A stretch of 64,000 bases of DNA from the NCBI GenBank assembly GCA_024500155.1, contig CM044874.1:4839001-4903000 (forward strand), read 5' to 3'. Both the position numbers and the translations under genes were made by a program. The stretch comes from Chenopodium formosanum (Eukaryota; Streptophyta; Magnoliopsida; Caryophyllales; Amaranthaceae). The notes beneath the pieces are model-generated. The model did not search any database and was not told the DNA's origin. It saw only the letters and a program-made list of their open reading frames with translations. Shown one piece after another: positions 12,877 to 22,307 of this stretch (within the stretch, counting starts at the first letter, position 1; every line of letters begins with the position of its first letter).

Positions 12877-14240
12877 ACTGCTGCAAATTAATTTTTGTTA
12901 GTTTGTTCTTTTTTATTTTAAGTGTTATAATTGTTTACTCATGTTTATTAAAGTAAACTAGAAACTAAAACTATACTTCTACTAACAAAGTAGCTAGTTA
13001 CTTTGATAAGCTGCTATAAGGTGTGGTTAGATATAATAGTTGGTTCATAGTATATCATTGACTTATATAATAGGTACTTTAGTATACAAAACTATAAATG
13101 TTTACTCGTTATCCAACATAAAGTGGTGGAAAGATTAAACTTGTTGCAAAGTTATGATTTGTATATTGAAATAATAGGATTATTATAATGAACTTGCATA
13201 TTAGTGCCTTGTGAGTTGTGACATAGTAGTCTTACGCATTATGTCAATGATTGGATTATTCTAATGATGTATAATAAAGTAAGCTCACTAAACACATCTA
13301 GAATCATGTGGAAACCACCTCATTATAGAAATCAAACTTTGACTTGCTATATTCCAATTATATATTAAGAAATAAACAACATTTTGACTTCTGGTGTAAA
13401 AATAGCAAGCTAAATATCTACTCTATAAATGAAACTCCCAAATGAAAAGTAAGATATTTTCTTATAACTAAGCAGGTTCATGTGTGATCAGAACAAAGCA
13501 AAGACTATCTATAAGCCATTTATCTTTGTAAATTAACAAAATACAATCGCATAAAATCTGTAGCAATTAAATTAATAACAACACTTGAATAGCAAATTTA
13601 TAGATAGATTGTGACTAATAATACTTCACTCAGTATTGTAAATTAACAAGCAAAACTACTTTCATATGATATATCACAACAAGAACTACACACAATTAAC
13701 CAATAAAACACAATTATTGTGTATAACTAAATAAGATTAGCCCAGAAAAATTAAGATACTATATCACAAACAATTGCTAAATTGTTTAATTTTATCAAAA
13801 TTCAAATAAATTGAGAGGCTGGAATACCTGAAATTGCTAACTAATGGACGGTGAAATTAAGTCGACGACGTTAACCCTTATTCTCCATCTTAAGCACAAA
13901 TCCTTTCGTCAAAGCAACCGTAATGCTCATCAAATTGTAAGTCTTTTGCTGAATTGAGATGGTCTGACCACGAATTTTGCAAAAAAATAAAAATTAGGGA
14001 GAAATTGACATAGAAAGAGGTAGCAACTAGCAACTATGCACAGTAGAATGTAAAGGGTTTGTAATGTTGGAGAGAGAAGCTACTCAGTACTCATAAAATG
14101 CTTTTGGTCCTTTTGTTATTTCAAAAAGTAAAATTTTCATTCTAAAAATTTTAGGCTCCGCCAAAATTTTTATTTTTGCGCCATAATAAAAATTTAGTGA
14201 CCAATTTTTTAAAAATTTTCTCTTTTTTCTTTTTCTTTTT
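12877..14240. other. CACTA 5' untranslated region and upstream spacer
   Basis: No reading frame of interest. The sequence is AT-rich and lies between the TNPD start codon and the subterminal repeats; it should hold the element's promoter and a possible leader intron, but I cannot place either. Confidence 0.5.
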
Positions 14241-14451
14241 AACAATGTGTTCAATGAATAGATTTTAGTTGTCTAGCTTTAGCAACCAATATGATAAATT
14301 TTTGTCTCTATATATTTTAGCAACCAAAATTTGAATGGACAAGCTGGGATTTGTAGAATAGCAACCAATGTATTATAGTTGTAGCTATTTTAGCTACCAA
14401 TTATATAAACGTAGCTATTTTTGGTAGCTAAATTTCCCTATTTTTGTAGTG
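14240..14451. repeat. CACTA subterminal and terminal repeats, right end
   Basis: Copies of TAGCAACCAA and TAGCTACCAA end in TTTTTGTAGTG at 14451, the inverse of the left terminus. Confidence 0.85.
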
Positions 14452-14988
14452 CTTTGATAAAGCCTTAACGTTTTAACACGTGGCGGTAACATGCCCATGG
14501 TTCTCCTCTATTAGTATTTAAAGTAAGTGGTTTGGAAAAGGGAGAATTATTGGGGTGTTACAATTAAAGCAGCTTGTGTGCGTTCTCCTCCATCGAAAAG
14601 TTTCTAAGGTAGTATAATCAATATGCTAATCACCGATCACCATTGACATGTCAATTTGAATGCCAATTCCGAATTCGCTTGGTTAGGATGCCAATTTGGG
14701 TTGATTGATGTCATAATCTAAATAATGACTGTAGTTTTTGATTGATTAATGTCGATTTCTCCCCTAATTGGGTCAACAATTTGGGGATTTGGATGAACAT
14801 GAAGAGAGAGATTTGGATGAACAATTTGGGGGATTTGAATGTCAGGGAGTAGAGCAAGGAAGAGAGAATTTGATAAGTTTGAAATTCTAAGTTTTTTCCA
14901 AACAGAGAATTTGGAATTGAATGTCAGTAAATTTAATTTGAAATTCTAGATTTCAAATGAAACGCTTGAATCCAAACACTTCCTAATT

Positions 14989-15734
14989 CGATTCACAAAT
15001 TATTCTTCATATGCAACGAAGATACATATACATGTTCACAAATGCGAATCATATACTAATACAAGTATATGGATAAGATGAGATACATAAGGGTTAGTGA
15101 AAGAGCTAAACAGCGTAACTGCCAAAATAAATTCTTTAAATGTACAACAGTAGATTAACAATGAAAGATTCTTTATATGTGAATCCTATGCTAATTAAAT
15201 TCCCAAAAATTACAAATTCAATCAAAATTGCCAAAATTAAATAACTCATCTAGAGCCTCTCCTCTTCTCTCCTCCTCTCTTCTAGGGTTTCTTCAAATTC
15301 TTGGCTGTTTAGGCAGAAAATAGTCTAATTTTCGACCCTTTTTCCTCTAATTTTATTTAGTTTTGCAATTTGGGTTTCAATAAATCTACATTAATAGTGT
15401 AGATATTCGTCCGTCTCCCTATGGTAGAGTCGTTAGTTTTTGTTAGTTTAGTTGTTTGTTTTTTTTAGGGTTTGTTTGTGTGTTAGGGTTCATAAAAAAG
15501 TAATCATCTTTTTCCCTATTGTCATTTCTTTGGTAAAGATTTGTTCGGGATCGCAAAGGTTGTCAAATTTTCAAATGCGTTCAGGCGAATCAGATGAGAA
15601 TCATCCTTATGCCTACAACAAATCGTTAGACCGTCTCTCCGAAAAGGCTGTATATTCCAGCGATGTGTGCAAGAGATGTACCACAGTGGAAATTCTTTTC
15701 AACGATCATAGCTCTGCTCAAGGAAAAGACTAGC
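14989..15734. other. Unassigned spacer with a 93-codon ORF
   Basis: Between the MITE end and a CACTA terminus. A CT-rich leader (15250-15300) and an open frame at 15452-15733 read like the 5' part of a transcribed gene, but the predicted peptide matches nothing I recognise. The frame runs straight into the CACTA subterminal region, so this stretch may be internal sequence of that element or a truncated host exon. Confidence 0.3.
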
Positions 15735-16025
15735 CGTCGCTAAATTTTTTTGCGACAGTTTTCCAGATCGTCGTACAATTGCGACAGTTTTTGGCTGTCA
15801 TAAGCTTATTTTTTGCGATGAAATTTAAAATTGTCGCTGAAATTAGTGAAACCGTCGTAATTATTTTTTACGACAGTCAAAATGTCGTAAAAATAAAATT
15901 TTGCAACATGTCTGATAACGACAAACCCATTACGACGGTTGGCTGTCATAACTATTTGTTGCGACGATTTTAGCTATTTTTGCGACAAATTTTGGTTGTC
16001 GCAAAACTGCTATTTTTTTGTAGTG
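15735..16025. mobile_element. CACTA terminus of a second family (truncated element)
   Basis: The right edge reads CTATTTTTTTGTAGTG, the inverse of CACTACAAAAAAATAG. The preceding about 290 bp is packed with TTGCGACA / TGTCGCAA / CGTCGTAA subterminal motifs in both orientations. No matching left terminus is present nearby, so the element is truncated or its left end has been lost. Confidence 0.75.
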
Positions 16026-16026
16026 T

Positions 16027-16302
16027 ACTTACGAAACTGCACTATTTTCGCTTTCTGGAACTTCATTTCGTGGTCTACAACAGAAATTAAACAAATTACT
16101 TCTTACGAAACTTGTTTTTGAACAATTTTTTAAAAAATTAAGTATTTAATTATAACAATTCTTCACTTACGAAACTTCAGCATCTTATTTGTTGTTTTTT
16201 GGAGCTTCTTTTTGTGATCTACACAAGAAATTAAACAAATTTACTTACGATGGAACAAAATTTTAAAAATTAGGGTTTAATTGTAAAAAATGGCAGAAGT
16301 GT
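16027..16302. repeat. Degenerate tandem repeat, unit about 138 bp, two copies
   Basis: The pattern ACTTACGAAACT, then GTGGTCTAC/GTGATCTAC, then GAAATTAAACAAATT recurs at 16027 and 16165 with a stable internal spacing. On the minus strand each ACTTACGA is a TCGTAAGT, which looks like a strong splice donor. Confidence 0.5.
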
Positions 16303-16638
16303 ACTTACGATTTTGATTTTTCTTTTGCTAGTGCATACTCTTCTTGTAGATCACTCATTGTTGTTGAGAATGTAACAAATTTGCAATAAGTTTTTAAGAA
16401 TTGTGCTTCAAAGGTTTGATGAGAGAAAAATGGAGAGAGAAATTGCGGATGAAGAAAAATGTAGAATATGATCAATTTTTGATTTTTTTTTTTTTTTTTT
16501 TTGTATCATTTATTTGTATATATATGTGGGGTAGAAAATTAACTGCAGTTACTTTTACTGAAGTTAAGTGGGATGCGGTTAGTGGGGTAAGGGGTTATTT
16601 TGGTAATTTGGTGAGGGGGAGTAGGCAGAATTGGCTAA

Positions 16639-17008
16639 GAGCAAGTTTAGCCCCAAGACTTGGATGTGACATCATTTTTTGTGGTTCCCATTGAAAATGA
16701 TGTCATCAAATTCTTGTTAAAACTCACTAAAACTTACACAAATTTATCACTTTAGCCCTAAGACTTAAATATTTGACATTTTATATGTAGAAAAGTGTAA
16801 AAAAAAAAAGGGATAATAAAAATAAAAATGAAGTGGGTCCCAATTTCAAGTCTTAAGTTGAGTCTTGAAATTAGTCTTAAGTTGAGTCTTGAAATTTCAA
16901 GACTTAACTTTAGACTTGCTTGAGATTTTTGAAGAAAAATGGGAAAAGTTTTAAGAGTTAAAATGATGATGTCAACCCAAGTTTTAAGACTTGGGGCTAA
17001 ACTTGCTC
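16639..17008. mobile_element. Tourist-like MITE (370 bp)
   Basis: The left end GAGCAAGTTTAGCCCCAAGA is the inverse of the right end (17008 back: GAGCAAGTTTAGCCCCAAGT). A TAA duplication flanks both sides (16636-16638 and 17009-17011), as for PIF/Harbinger-derived MITEs. The interior contains repeats of the AAGTCTTAAGTTGAGTCTTG kind. No coding capacity. Confidence 0.88.
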
Positions 17009-17080
17009 TAAAGGGAGTTGTAGTCTTGTACTTTGTAGGTATTACTGTATTAGGAATTACCTATAGAATTACTCAATTCT

Positions 17081-17192
17081 AAGCCCAATATAATCATCAC
17101 TCAAGTCTCAACCCATAAGCCCAATCCATATTAACAAACAGCCGTCAAACCAAATTTTTATAAACCCTAGCAATCTTAATTCTAAAACCCTA
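17081..17192 (+). promoter_or_regulatory. Site II and telo-box promoter motifs of the snoRNA host gene
   Basis: Two AAGCCCAAT motifs (site II, about 17081 and 17117) precede two AAACCCTA telo-boxes (17162-17169 and 17185-17192). In plants this pairing is typical of ribosomal-protein and snoRNA genes. The downstream leader is CT-rich and meets a GTGAGT donor at about 17280. Confidence 0.6.
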
Positions 17193-17710
17193 TTACAAAA
17201 ACCCCAATCTTCATCTCCTCTAACCTCCATCTCTTTCTCTATCTTCTGCAATTTCATCTTCTTCTTCAGCTTTTTGTGGTGAGTTTTCTTTCCTCTAAAA
17301 TCAATTCCTTTAAAACTAAGAAAAATTCAGTTTATTTATAGCAATTTTAGGTTTCTAATTTGTTTTTTTTTTTAAAAAAAATTCTGGAGTTTGAATGTTT
17401 GTATGAAATTAAGCGCGGCCCTTAAGATCGCCTTCCAATTATACAACAATGGAAGCGTCTCGAGTCATAGCTGCGCAAAATTAATTCTTTTTTCTGGGTT
17501 TTTCTCTTTAGGGTTTTCCTTTTGAGTTATTTCCCATTTTACCCTTCCCTAATTGTCTTAGCCATTTTTCCTTTTTTAATCATTTGGGTGTTTTAAATTT
17601 TCTTTTATTAGTGTTTAAAATACTCAAATGTGGGTTCTAAATGGCTTGATTTTAGGTGGGGAAACATTTTTTTAATCTTGTTGGATTTGATAGTAATGTT
17701 ATTATGTTGT

Positions 17711-17801
17711 TGGCAAGAATGATGAACTTTTTATTCTTATAAGAAGAATTTATTTTCTTGTGATTTATATATTAATATTAAGGGATTTATCTGACTTGCC
17801 A
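17711..17801 (+). ncRNA. C/D-box snoRNA candidate 1
   Basis: The terminal stem TGGCAAG..CTTGCCA encloses box C (ATGATGA) and box D (CTGA). A hairpin with stem ATTCTT/AAGAAT occupies 17733-17749. It shares the outer stem with candidates 3-6 but its body is different. Confidence 0.65.
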
Positions 17802-17892
17802 AATAATTATGTTGAAAGTTTTTCTTTGATGTTTATTTTTTTGTAAAATTTAGTGTTAATTAGTGTTCTCTTAATTTAAAAATGGAGCTCAG

Positions 17893-17981
17893 GTGATGAT
17901 GTTGGATTAATATCTCACGACGGTCGTCTGAGGCACTAATTAGTGTCATTTTTGATGTATTATAATCCAATATTCTGATGA
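17893..17981 (+). ncRNA. Possible C/D-box snoRNA (weak)
   Basis: GTGATGA (about 17895) and later CTGA boxes are present, but no outer stem closes the unit; an inverted repeat TTGGATTA/TAATCCAA lies just inside the boxes instead. It may be a chance match. Confidence 0.3.
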
Positions 17982-18025
17982 AACTCTATTAAATTGCTAA
18001 GTTTTTGTTAATTTTTGTTGTAAAT

Positions 18026-18105
18026 GAGCATTGTGATGATGAAACTTTATACAACCGACCAAGTTCGTGAATTGGATAAAAACCTCCTACTCATACTGAA
18101 TGCTC
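18026..18105 (+). ncRNA. C/D-box snoRNA candidate 2
   Basis: The outer stem GAGCATT..AATGCTC closes an 80-nt unit with box C (GTGATGA) and box D (CTGA). The body is unrelated to the other units, so it has a different guide. I do not recognise the target. Confidence 0.7.
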
Positions 18106-18372
18106 TTAACTCTTTATATTTACAATCTATTAAAGTTCAAATTTTTATTCAAGATTTATCTTTCAATGCTAGGTAATGTTAGGAACTTGATAATTGAGTT
18201 TACAAAAGTTGACACGACACGATAACAATGCCGATTCGGGTTAATGTAACATTGTGAGTCTAGTCTAGGCTTAGCTATAGGTATTGTGAAGTTTATAATT
18301 TGGTGGAATTATGGAAGTTTATAGTCTACTTAGTTAGGATTGGCATAGTTGGTCTTAGATTGGTGAAGGTAA

Positions 18373-18462
18373 TGGCAAGAATGATGATTCAATTAGATGT
18401 GTGAAGAGAGCAATCTCTCATGAACTTAATTTATTTGAGGCATAATAATTTCTGACTTGCCA
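18373..18462 (+). ncRNA. C/D-box snoRNA candidate 3 (paralogue a)
   Basis: The outer stem TGGCAAG..CTTGCCA, box C ATGATGA and box D CTGA define a 90-nt unit. Upstream of a CATGA box D' is the hairpin AGAGA-GCAA-TCTCT (18405-18418). Confidence 0.75.
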
Positions 18463-18595
18463 AAATTCTTCATTAGGCGGCCTTTTTTATACTAACATGA
18501 CTATTTTTATAATGAAATTTGGGTAGTGTCTTTATTAGGCACTGTTTAGTATATTTAGGTAGAGATTATATAATTTTAAGATGTGGAAGATGATA

Positions 18596-18685
18596 TGGCA
18601 AGAATGATGATTCAATTAGATGTATGAAGGAAGTGATTCCTCATGAACTTAATTTATTTGAGGCATGATAATTTCTGACTTGCCA
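18596..18685 (+). ncRNA. C/D-box snoRNA candidate 4 (paralogue b)
   Basis: Same architecture and near-identical sequence to candidate 3 except in the hairpin, here AGGAA-GTGA-TTCCT (18628-18641). Flanks are unrelated to the other copies. Confidence 0.75.
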
Positions 18686-18836
18686 TGGTCTTAATTAGGA
18701 TGTTTGTACTATGTTTTAAAATTATATAGTGTATTATGACTTTTAATAGTTTTAAAGCATTTTTTCTTTTGGTGCTTAAACATGTTTGAATTGTCATGGT
18801 TGTTAACTAATCTAGATGAGATGATTTTATGTTAAC

Positions 18837-18926
18837 TGGCAAGAATGATGATTCAATTAGATGTGTGAAGAATTCAATTCCTCATGAACATAAAATATTT
18901 GAGGCATAATTATTTCTGACTTGCCA
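18837..18926 (+). ncRNA. C/D-box snoRNA candidate 5 (paralogue c)
   Basis: Outer stem and boxes as in candidates 3 and 4. The hairpin site here (GAATTCAATTC) forms only a short 3-4 bp stem, so this copy may be relaxed. Confidence 0.7.
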
Positions 18927-19152
18927 AGTTAGCCCCAAATTAGTGTCTTTTCAAAACTTCTTAAAATCTTTTTGTTCAACTGCATATACAATTAGTCACT
19001 TTGCATGGTCCTTTTCTTATCTAGTGAAGTGATGTATAATTGTATAAAATGGTCTGCTTGCTCCTGTCGTTCGTGAATATATAAGGTGTACAGTTTTGGT
19101 TTTAAGATCTTCGACTTGTTGGGAATTTCCGAATGTTAGATGGGTGTTTATG

Positions 19153-19244
19153 TTGACAAGAGTGAGGATTTAATTAGATGTGTTAAGGATGCAAATCCTC
19201 ATGAACATCAAATTTTATAGCTTATTGATATTCTGACTTGCCAA
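19153..19244 (+). ncRNA. C/D-box snoRNA candidate 6 (paralogue d, diverged)
   Basis: The outer stem TTGACAAG..CTTGCCAA has one mismatch and box C is AGTGAGGA instead of ATGATGA, but box D (CTGA) and the CATGA box are kept. The hairpin AGGAT-GCAA-ATCCT (19186-19199) is perfect, so the structure is conserved although box C has drifted. Confidence 0.6.
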
Positions 19245-20340
19245 GTTACACCTAAGGAATCATTTGCTTTTCATAGACCACTTGTTAAATTAGTATCTGT
19301 GTTGTGCTATGCCCGCTTCCTCGTGATAATCTTCAATAGCTCTGTATATTCATGTGCATGGGTGATAATTTTCATTTTGGTTGAGTAGTCCATTGCAGAC
19401 TTGAATGTGAAGATTAATGAATCGATAAGATGCCTGACGTACAAATTTTGTGATCCTTGATATTAATCTCTTTGCATGATCTCAATAATTTGTTATGTTC
19501 GTGCTTAGGAAGTCATGAGGGAATTCACATTACATTCATCACCTATCGACAATAGGGTATTGAATAATTGATTCAGTATATAGTTGACTGGTTTGAAACT
19601 GTCAATTGTGAAGAGCTGAAGACCCTGTTAGCCTGTACAACTACTTTGCAGCTTTGCTGGATTACTACAATGAGGGCTGGTTGCTGGTATTTGTTTGATG
19701 TACGGTAGTTTCTTGTCTGTAAGCATTAATTCCGTTAGATGATTGAACCAGGCAGCATTGACATGTCCACAAGTTCGAGTCTTCGTTGCTTGGACCTGAT
19801 ACTGAGATGTTAGGCAAATGTGTCGTTGAGCGCACCTGCTTGGTTATCTAAGATCAATGTATTTGGTTATGTAAGATTGATATATCCGATTATGCGAGAT
19901 GTATATCGCTTTCTTTCATTCTTTCAGATGTGAACATATATTGTATTGAAGGCTTGAAGCGATTGAAAGATACTCTTTTATGTTGAGTTTTAGGAGTGTA
20001 TTGTTTTTTTTATTCTTGCTTTTTCATATTCAATGGATTGGAAAATTAACTAGAGTGAGAAAAAGGTTGTGCTTTTGTACATTTTTTGTCTGACCGAAAG
20101 GTGCTAAAGTTAGATTCTACTTCTAGAAAATTAACCAACTATTTATCTTTGCGTGTGATGGTTATATAGTAACCTTAAACGTGGGAGATCTTGACTTTTT
20201 ATTTTCATAATTCTTTTATTTTTTTTTAATTAGAGATCTTGCTAATGAATTGTCCTTGTGGTCTAATATTTTGCTCACGATATGGCCAATAGAACTTGTA
20301 GGGTGAAAATGCTTGGGGTATGATAGAATACATAAACTAA

Positions 20341-20432
20341 GGGTCTGTTGTCATTGACTGAACCGAAATGAATATTTTATAAGAGAAGGAAATTAGGAAC
20401 AGAACTGATAATAAACATATGAGAACAGGCTC
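20341..20432. mobile_element. Short Tourist-like MITE (92 bp)
   Basis: Ends GGGTCTGTTGTCA and TGAGAACAGGCTC are inverse copies; TAA flanks both sides (20338-20340 and 20433-20435). Confidence 0.7.
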
Positions 20433-21350
20433 TAAATGAACTGGAAATACAATAATCACAAATCAGTTTACTATACAGTATAAGTAGATGAATACCTAAA
20501 TAGAAGTCTTGTAAGTCATTTTAAAATACTTGGTGGTTTCCACAAATTGACCACAGCTCTTTGACTTGCTTTTCAATATGCTCAATCTCTTTTGCCACCC
20601 TAGATGAACTGTGCTAAACTCCTTGATGGTCACCTCTTGGGATTGACTATAATCATTTTTATTATTTATTTTTTTTTTTTTTTGACAAAGACTATAATCA
20701 AATTTGAGTAAGTTTTGTTTGCTTATTAATAAAGCTCCAAGGATTTCATGTGTTAGCCAAGAAAAAAACTTATCAATGTATGATGTAACTATTTCATTTA
20801 GCCATATCATTTTCGTTACAAGAAATTTTCATGTGATTTAAACTGGAGATGAAAGTAGAGTCCGATAGCTTTCCAATGATATCTCATATGCCAAATTTGA
20901 GCAAGAAACGAAGAAGTTGTGAGCGTTTGATGTTAAGCTGTCTAGGCAGTCGCGAGGAGCTCCAGAAAGGGCGTCACTTAAAGTTTTAGTAGTGAGGAGC
21001 GCCCGCTCCTACCTTTTAAAGCGGCTTCTCCCGATGCCCTGTTTTGAGCGAAAACTTCTTTTCTTTTGTGCTTCTTTTTGCATTTTAATCTTGGTCCTTC
21101 ATTTATAATCTAAGGGGTGTAATTTAAAAATTTTAGGGTTTGTTTGTAAAGCCTTTAAATAGAGCTAAGCTTTCTTTTGGGATGGAGTTTACTTAATTTT
21201 GAAATCAATGAGACTTTCTCTCTCTACCCATAATCTGTGTGATTATTTGCTTTGTTTGTGAATACTACTTTGTAATCTTTGTGGTTACACCTTAGACCTA
21301 GTCTTACTTTGTGTTAGATTTGATTAAGAACCCCTATTTCATATATCTTA
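20433..21350. other. Spacer, no gene seen; possible decayed retroelement
   Basis: A GC-richer block at 20930-21050 and a TTTAAATAGAGC TATA-like element at about 21158 suggest a decayed LTR, but no terminal repeats or coding domains were found. Confidence 0.3.
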
Positions 21351-21446
21351 GGGCCTATTCTCTTCAAATTATTTTCAGTTCAGTAATTCTCAATTTTTTT
21401 TCTCTCATAAAATATTCAGTTCAGTTCAGTCAATCAGAACAGGCTC
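21351..21446. mobile_element. Tourist-like MITE (96 bp)
   Basis: GGGCCTATTCTC and the inverse of CAGAACAGGCTC form the ends, with TTA on each side (21348-21350 and 21447-21449). The right TTA is also the left duplication of the next MITE. Confidence 0.65.
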
Positions 21447-21449
21447 TTA

Positions 21450-21643
21450 GGGTCTGTTCTCAGTGACTGAACTGAACTGAAATGAGCTGAACTGAACTGA
21501 ACTGAACTTATTAGTGATTTTTAACTACGGATTAGTGATCTTTGATTATTTATTATTATACATATGTGTATATACAAATATACATGTTAAAATATTTCAG
21601 AAAAATATACTATTATTATTATTATTATTATTATTATTTATTG

Positions 21644-21681
<38 letters not shown>

Positions 21682-21935
21682 CATTATATCAGAAAAAACC
21701 TACAAAGTCAATCAATTTACAAGAAATTAGTGGGGAGTCGAGATACAATCTGGGCCCCCACCCCTCTAGCTATAGCGAACTCGATCCTGCTGAAAATGTG
21801 AGCTGCCGCACGAGCACCAATATCCTGAATCTTAGCAAACGCTTGAACCCGCTTCAGCAACGCAATAGCATCCTTATCTAATTCCCCCAACGAAGAAAAG
21901 GAGAAAGGAAGAAAACCGTAGCCAATAGCCCTGCA

Positions 21936-21977
<42 letters not shown>

Positions 21978-22062
21978 TATTGAAGTGAAATAAACTGAAT
22001 TGAGCTGAACTGAGCTGAACTGAATTGAACTGAACTGAATTTCAACGTATGAGAACAGACCC
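21450..22062. mobile_element. Tourist-like MITE (613 bp) containing (TTA)n arrays and a captured fragment
   Basis: Perfect ends GGGTCTGTTCTCA / TGAGAACAGACCC, TTA duplications at 21447-21449 and 22063-22065, and (CTGAA)n subterminal arrays at both ends. The centre holds (TTA)n runs at 21610-21685 and 21937-21977 that bracket a non-repetitive block. Confidence 0.85.
21720..21936 (-). pseudogene. Captured coding fragment inside the MITE
   Basis: On the minus strand about 72 codons stay open and read with ordinary codon use, including GELDKDAIALLKRVQAFA, GARAAAHIFSR and ARGVGAQIVSRLP. The phrase resembles a segment I associate with plant retroelement-derived proteins, but I cannot name it. There is no start codon in context. 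It is an internal piece of a longer protein. Confidence 0.45.
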
Positions 22063-22307
22063 TTAGTGTTTGTTGAGATAGATTTATCTTGTTTTGTTGA
22101 TTTGAAGTTGTTGTTAGTTGATTTTTCCCCTCTTTTCTTGATTTTGTTGGTTGTTTCATATCAATTGAAACCCTTGTTTAGATTGAAACCCTTGTTTCTC
22201 TAGACTTTGTGACTAGTGAATCAAGTCATTTGTTAGATAATCTTACTTGGGTCGGTCATTTTGGGACTAATTAGGCCAAAAGGTTAGAAGTTTTGGGGAC
22301 GGAGGGA

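Larger units (their letters stand above)
5763..14451 (-). mobile_element. CACTA (En/Spm) DNA transposon, 8.7 kb, with TNPD and TNPA genes
   Basis: It starts CACTACAAAAAATAAGGAA and ends, in inverse, with the same terminus (TTCCCTATTTTTGTAGTG). The 3-bp target duplication CTT is perfect (5760-5762 and 14452-14454). Both ends carry arrays of the subterminal motif TAGCAACCAAA and variants (5790-6190 and 14270-14440), where a TNPA-like protein would bind. Two genes lie on the minus strand: the TNPD-type transposase first, then the TNPA-type protein. Both have lesions, so the copy is probably not self-sufficient, although its ends look usable. Confidence 0.93.
3350..14562. mobile_element. Solo LTR (about 2.5 kb), split by a CACTA element
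   Basis: It begins TGTAATCCCCCGTATTTT at 3350 and ends GGGGTGTTACA at 14562, with perfect 5-bp direct repeats ATTAA on both sides (3345-3349 and 14563-14567). Removing the CACTA and its 3-bp duplication leaves 2521 bp. TG..CA ends, matching TSDs and no gag/pol or primer site identify a solo LTR. The TGTAA..TTACA ends and size resemble long Ty3/Gypsy LTRs. A TATA-like CTCCTATAAATACC lies at about 3618-3631 in plus orientation. The small reading frames in 3770-4600 have no recognisable domain. Confidence 0.8.
2954..14984. mobile_element. MITE-like inverted-repeat element, split by nested insertions
   Basis: The left terminus GGTCTGTTTGGTATCAAGG (2954) is a diverged inverted copy of the right terminus (14984 reading back: GGAAGTGTTTGGATTCAAG); homology continues inward through a TTTCATTTGAAAT stretch. 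TAAT flanks both ends (2950-2953 and 14985-14988), compatible with a TAA-type PIF/Harbinger target duplication. Its own sequence is only 2954-3349 plus 14568-14984 (about 810 bp); everything between is a later insertion. Both halves contain matching CTCTCTTC/GAAGAGAG-rich stretches. No coding capacity is seen. Confidence 0.6.
17200..20030 (+). ncRNA. Probable non-coding snoRNA host gene
   Basis: A CT-rich first exon ends at GTGAGT near 17280. The body holds no ORF of interest but at least six C/D-box snoRNA-like units on the plus strand, spaced 170-320 bp. The end near 19930-20030 is AT-rich and I cannot place the poly(A) site. Exon borders after the first are not resolved, so it is unclear whether the units are intronic or processed from a polycistron; both occur in plants. 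The motifs upstream fit a growth-linked snoRNA gene. Confidence 0.5.

Noticed and set aside
21601..21730. 62-95 codon frames of Tyr/Ile or Leu
   Set aside because: Translations of a (TTA)n microsatellite.
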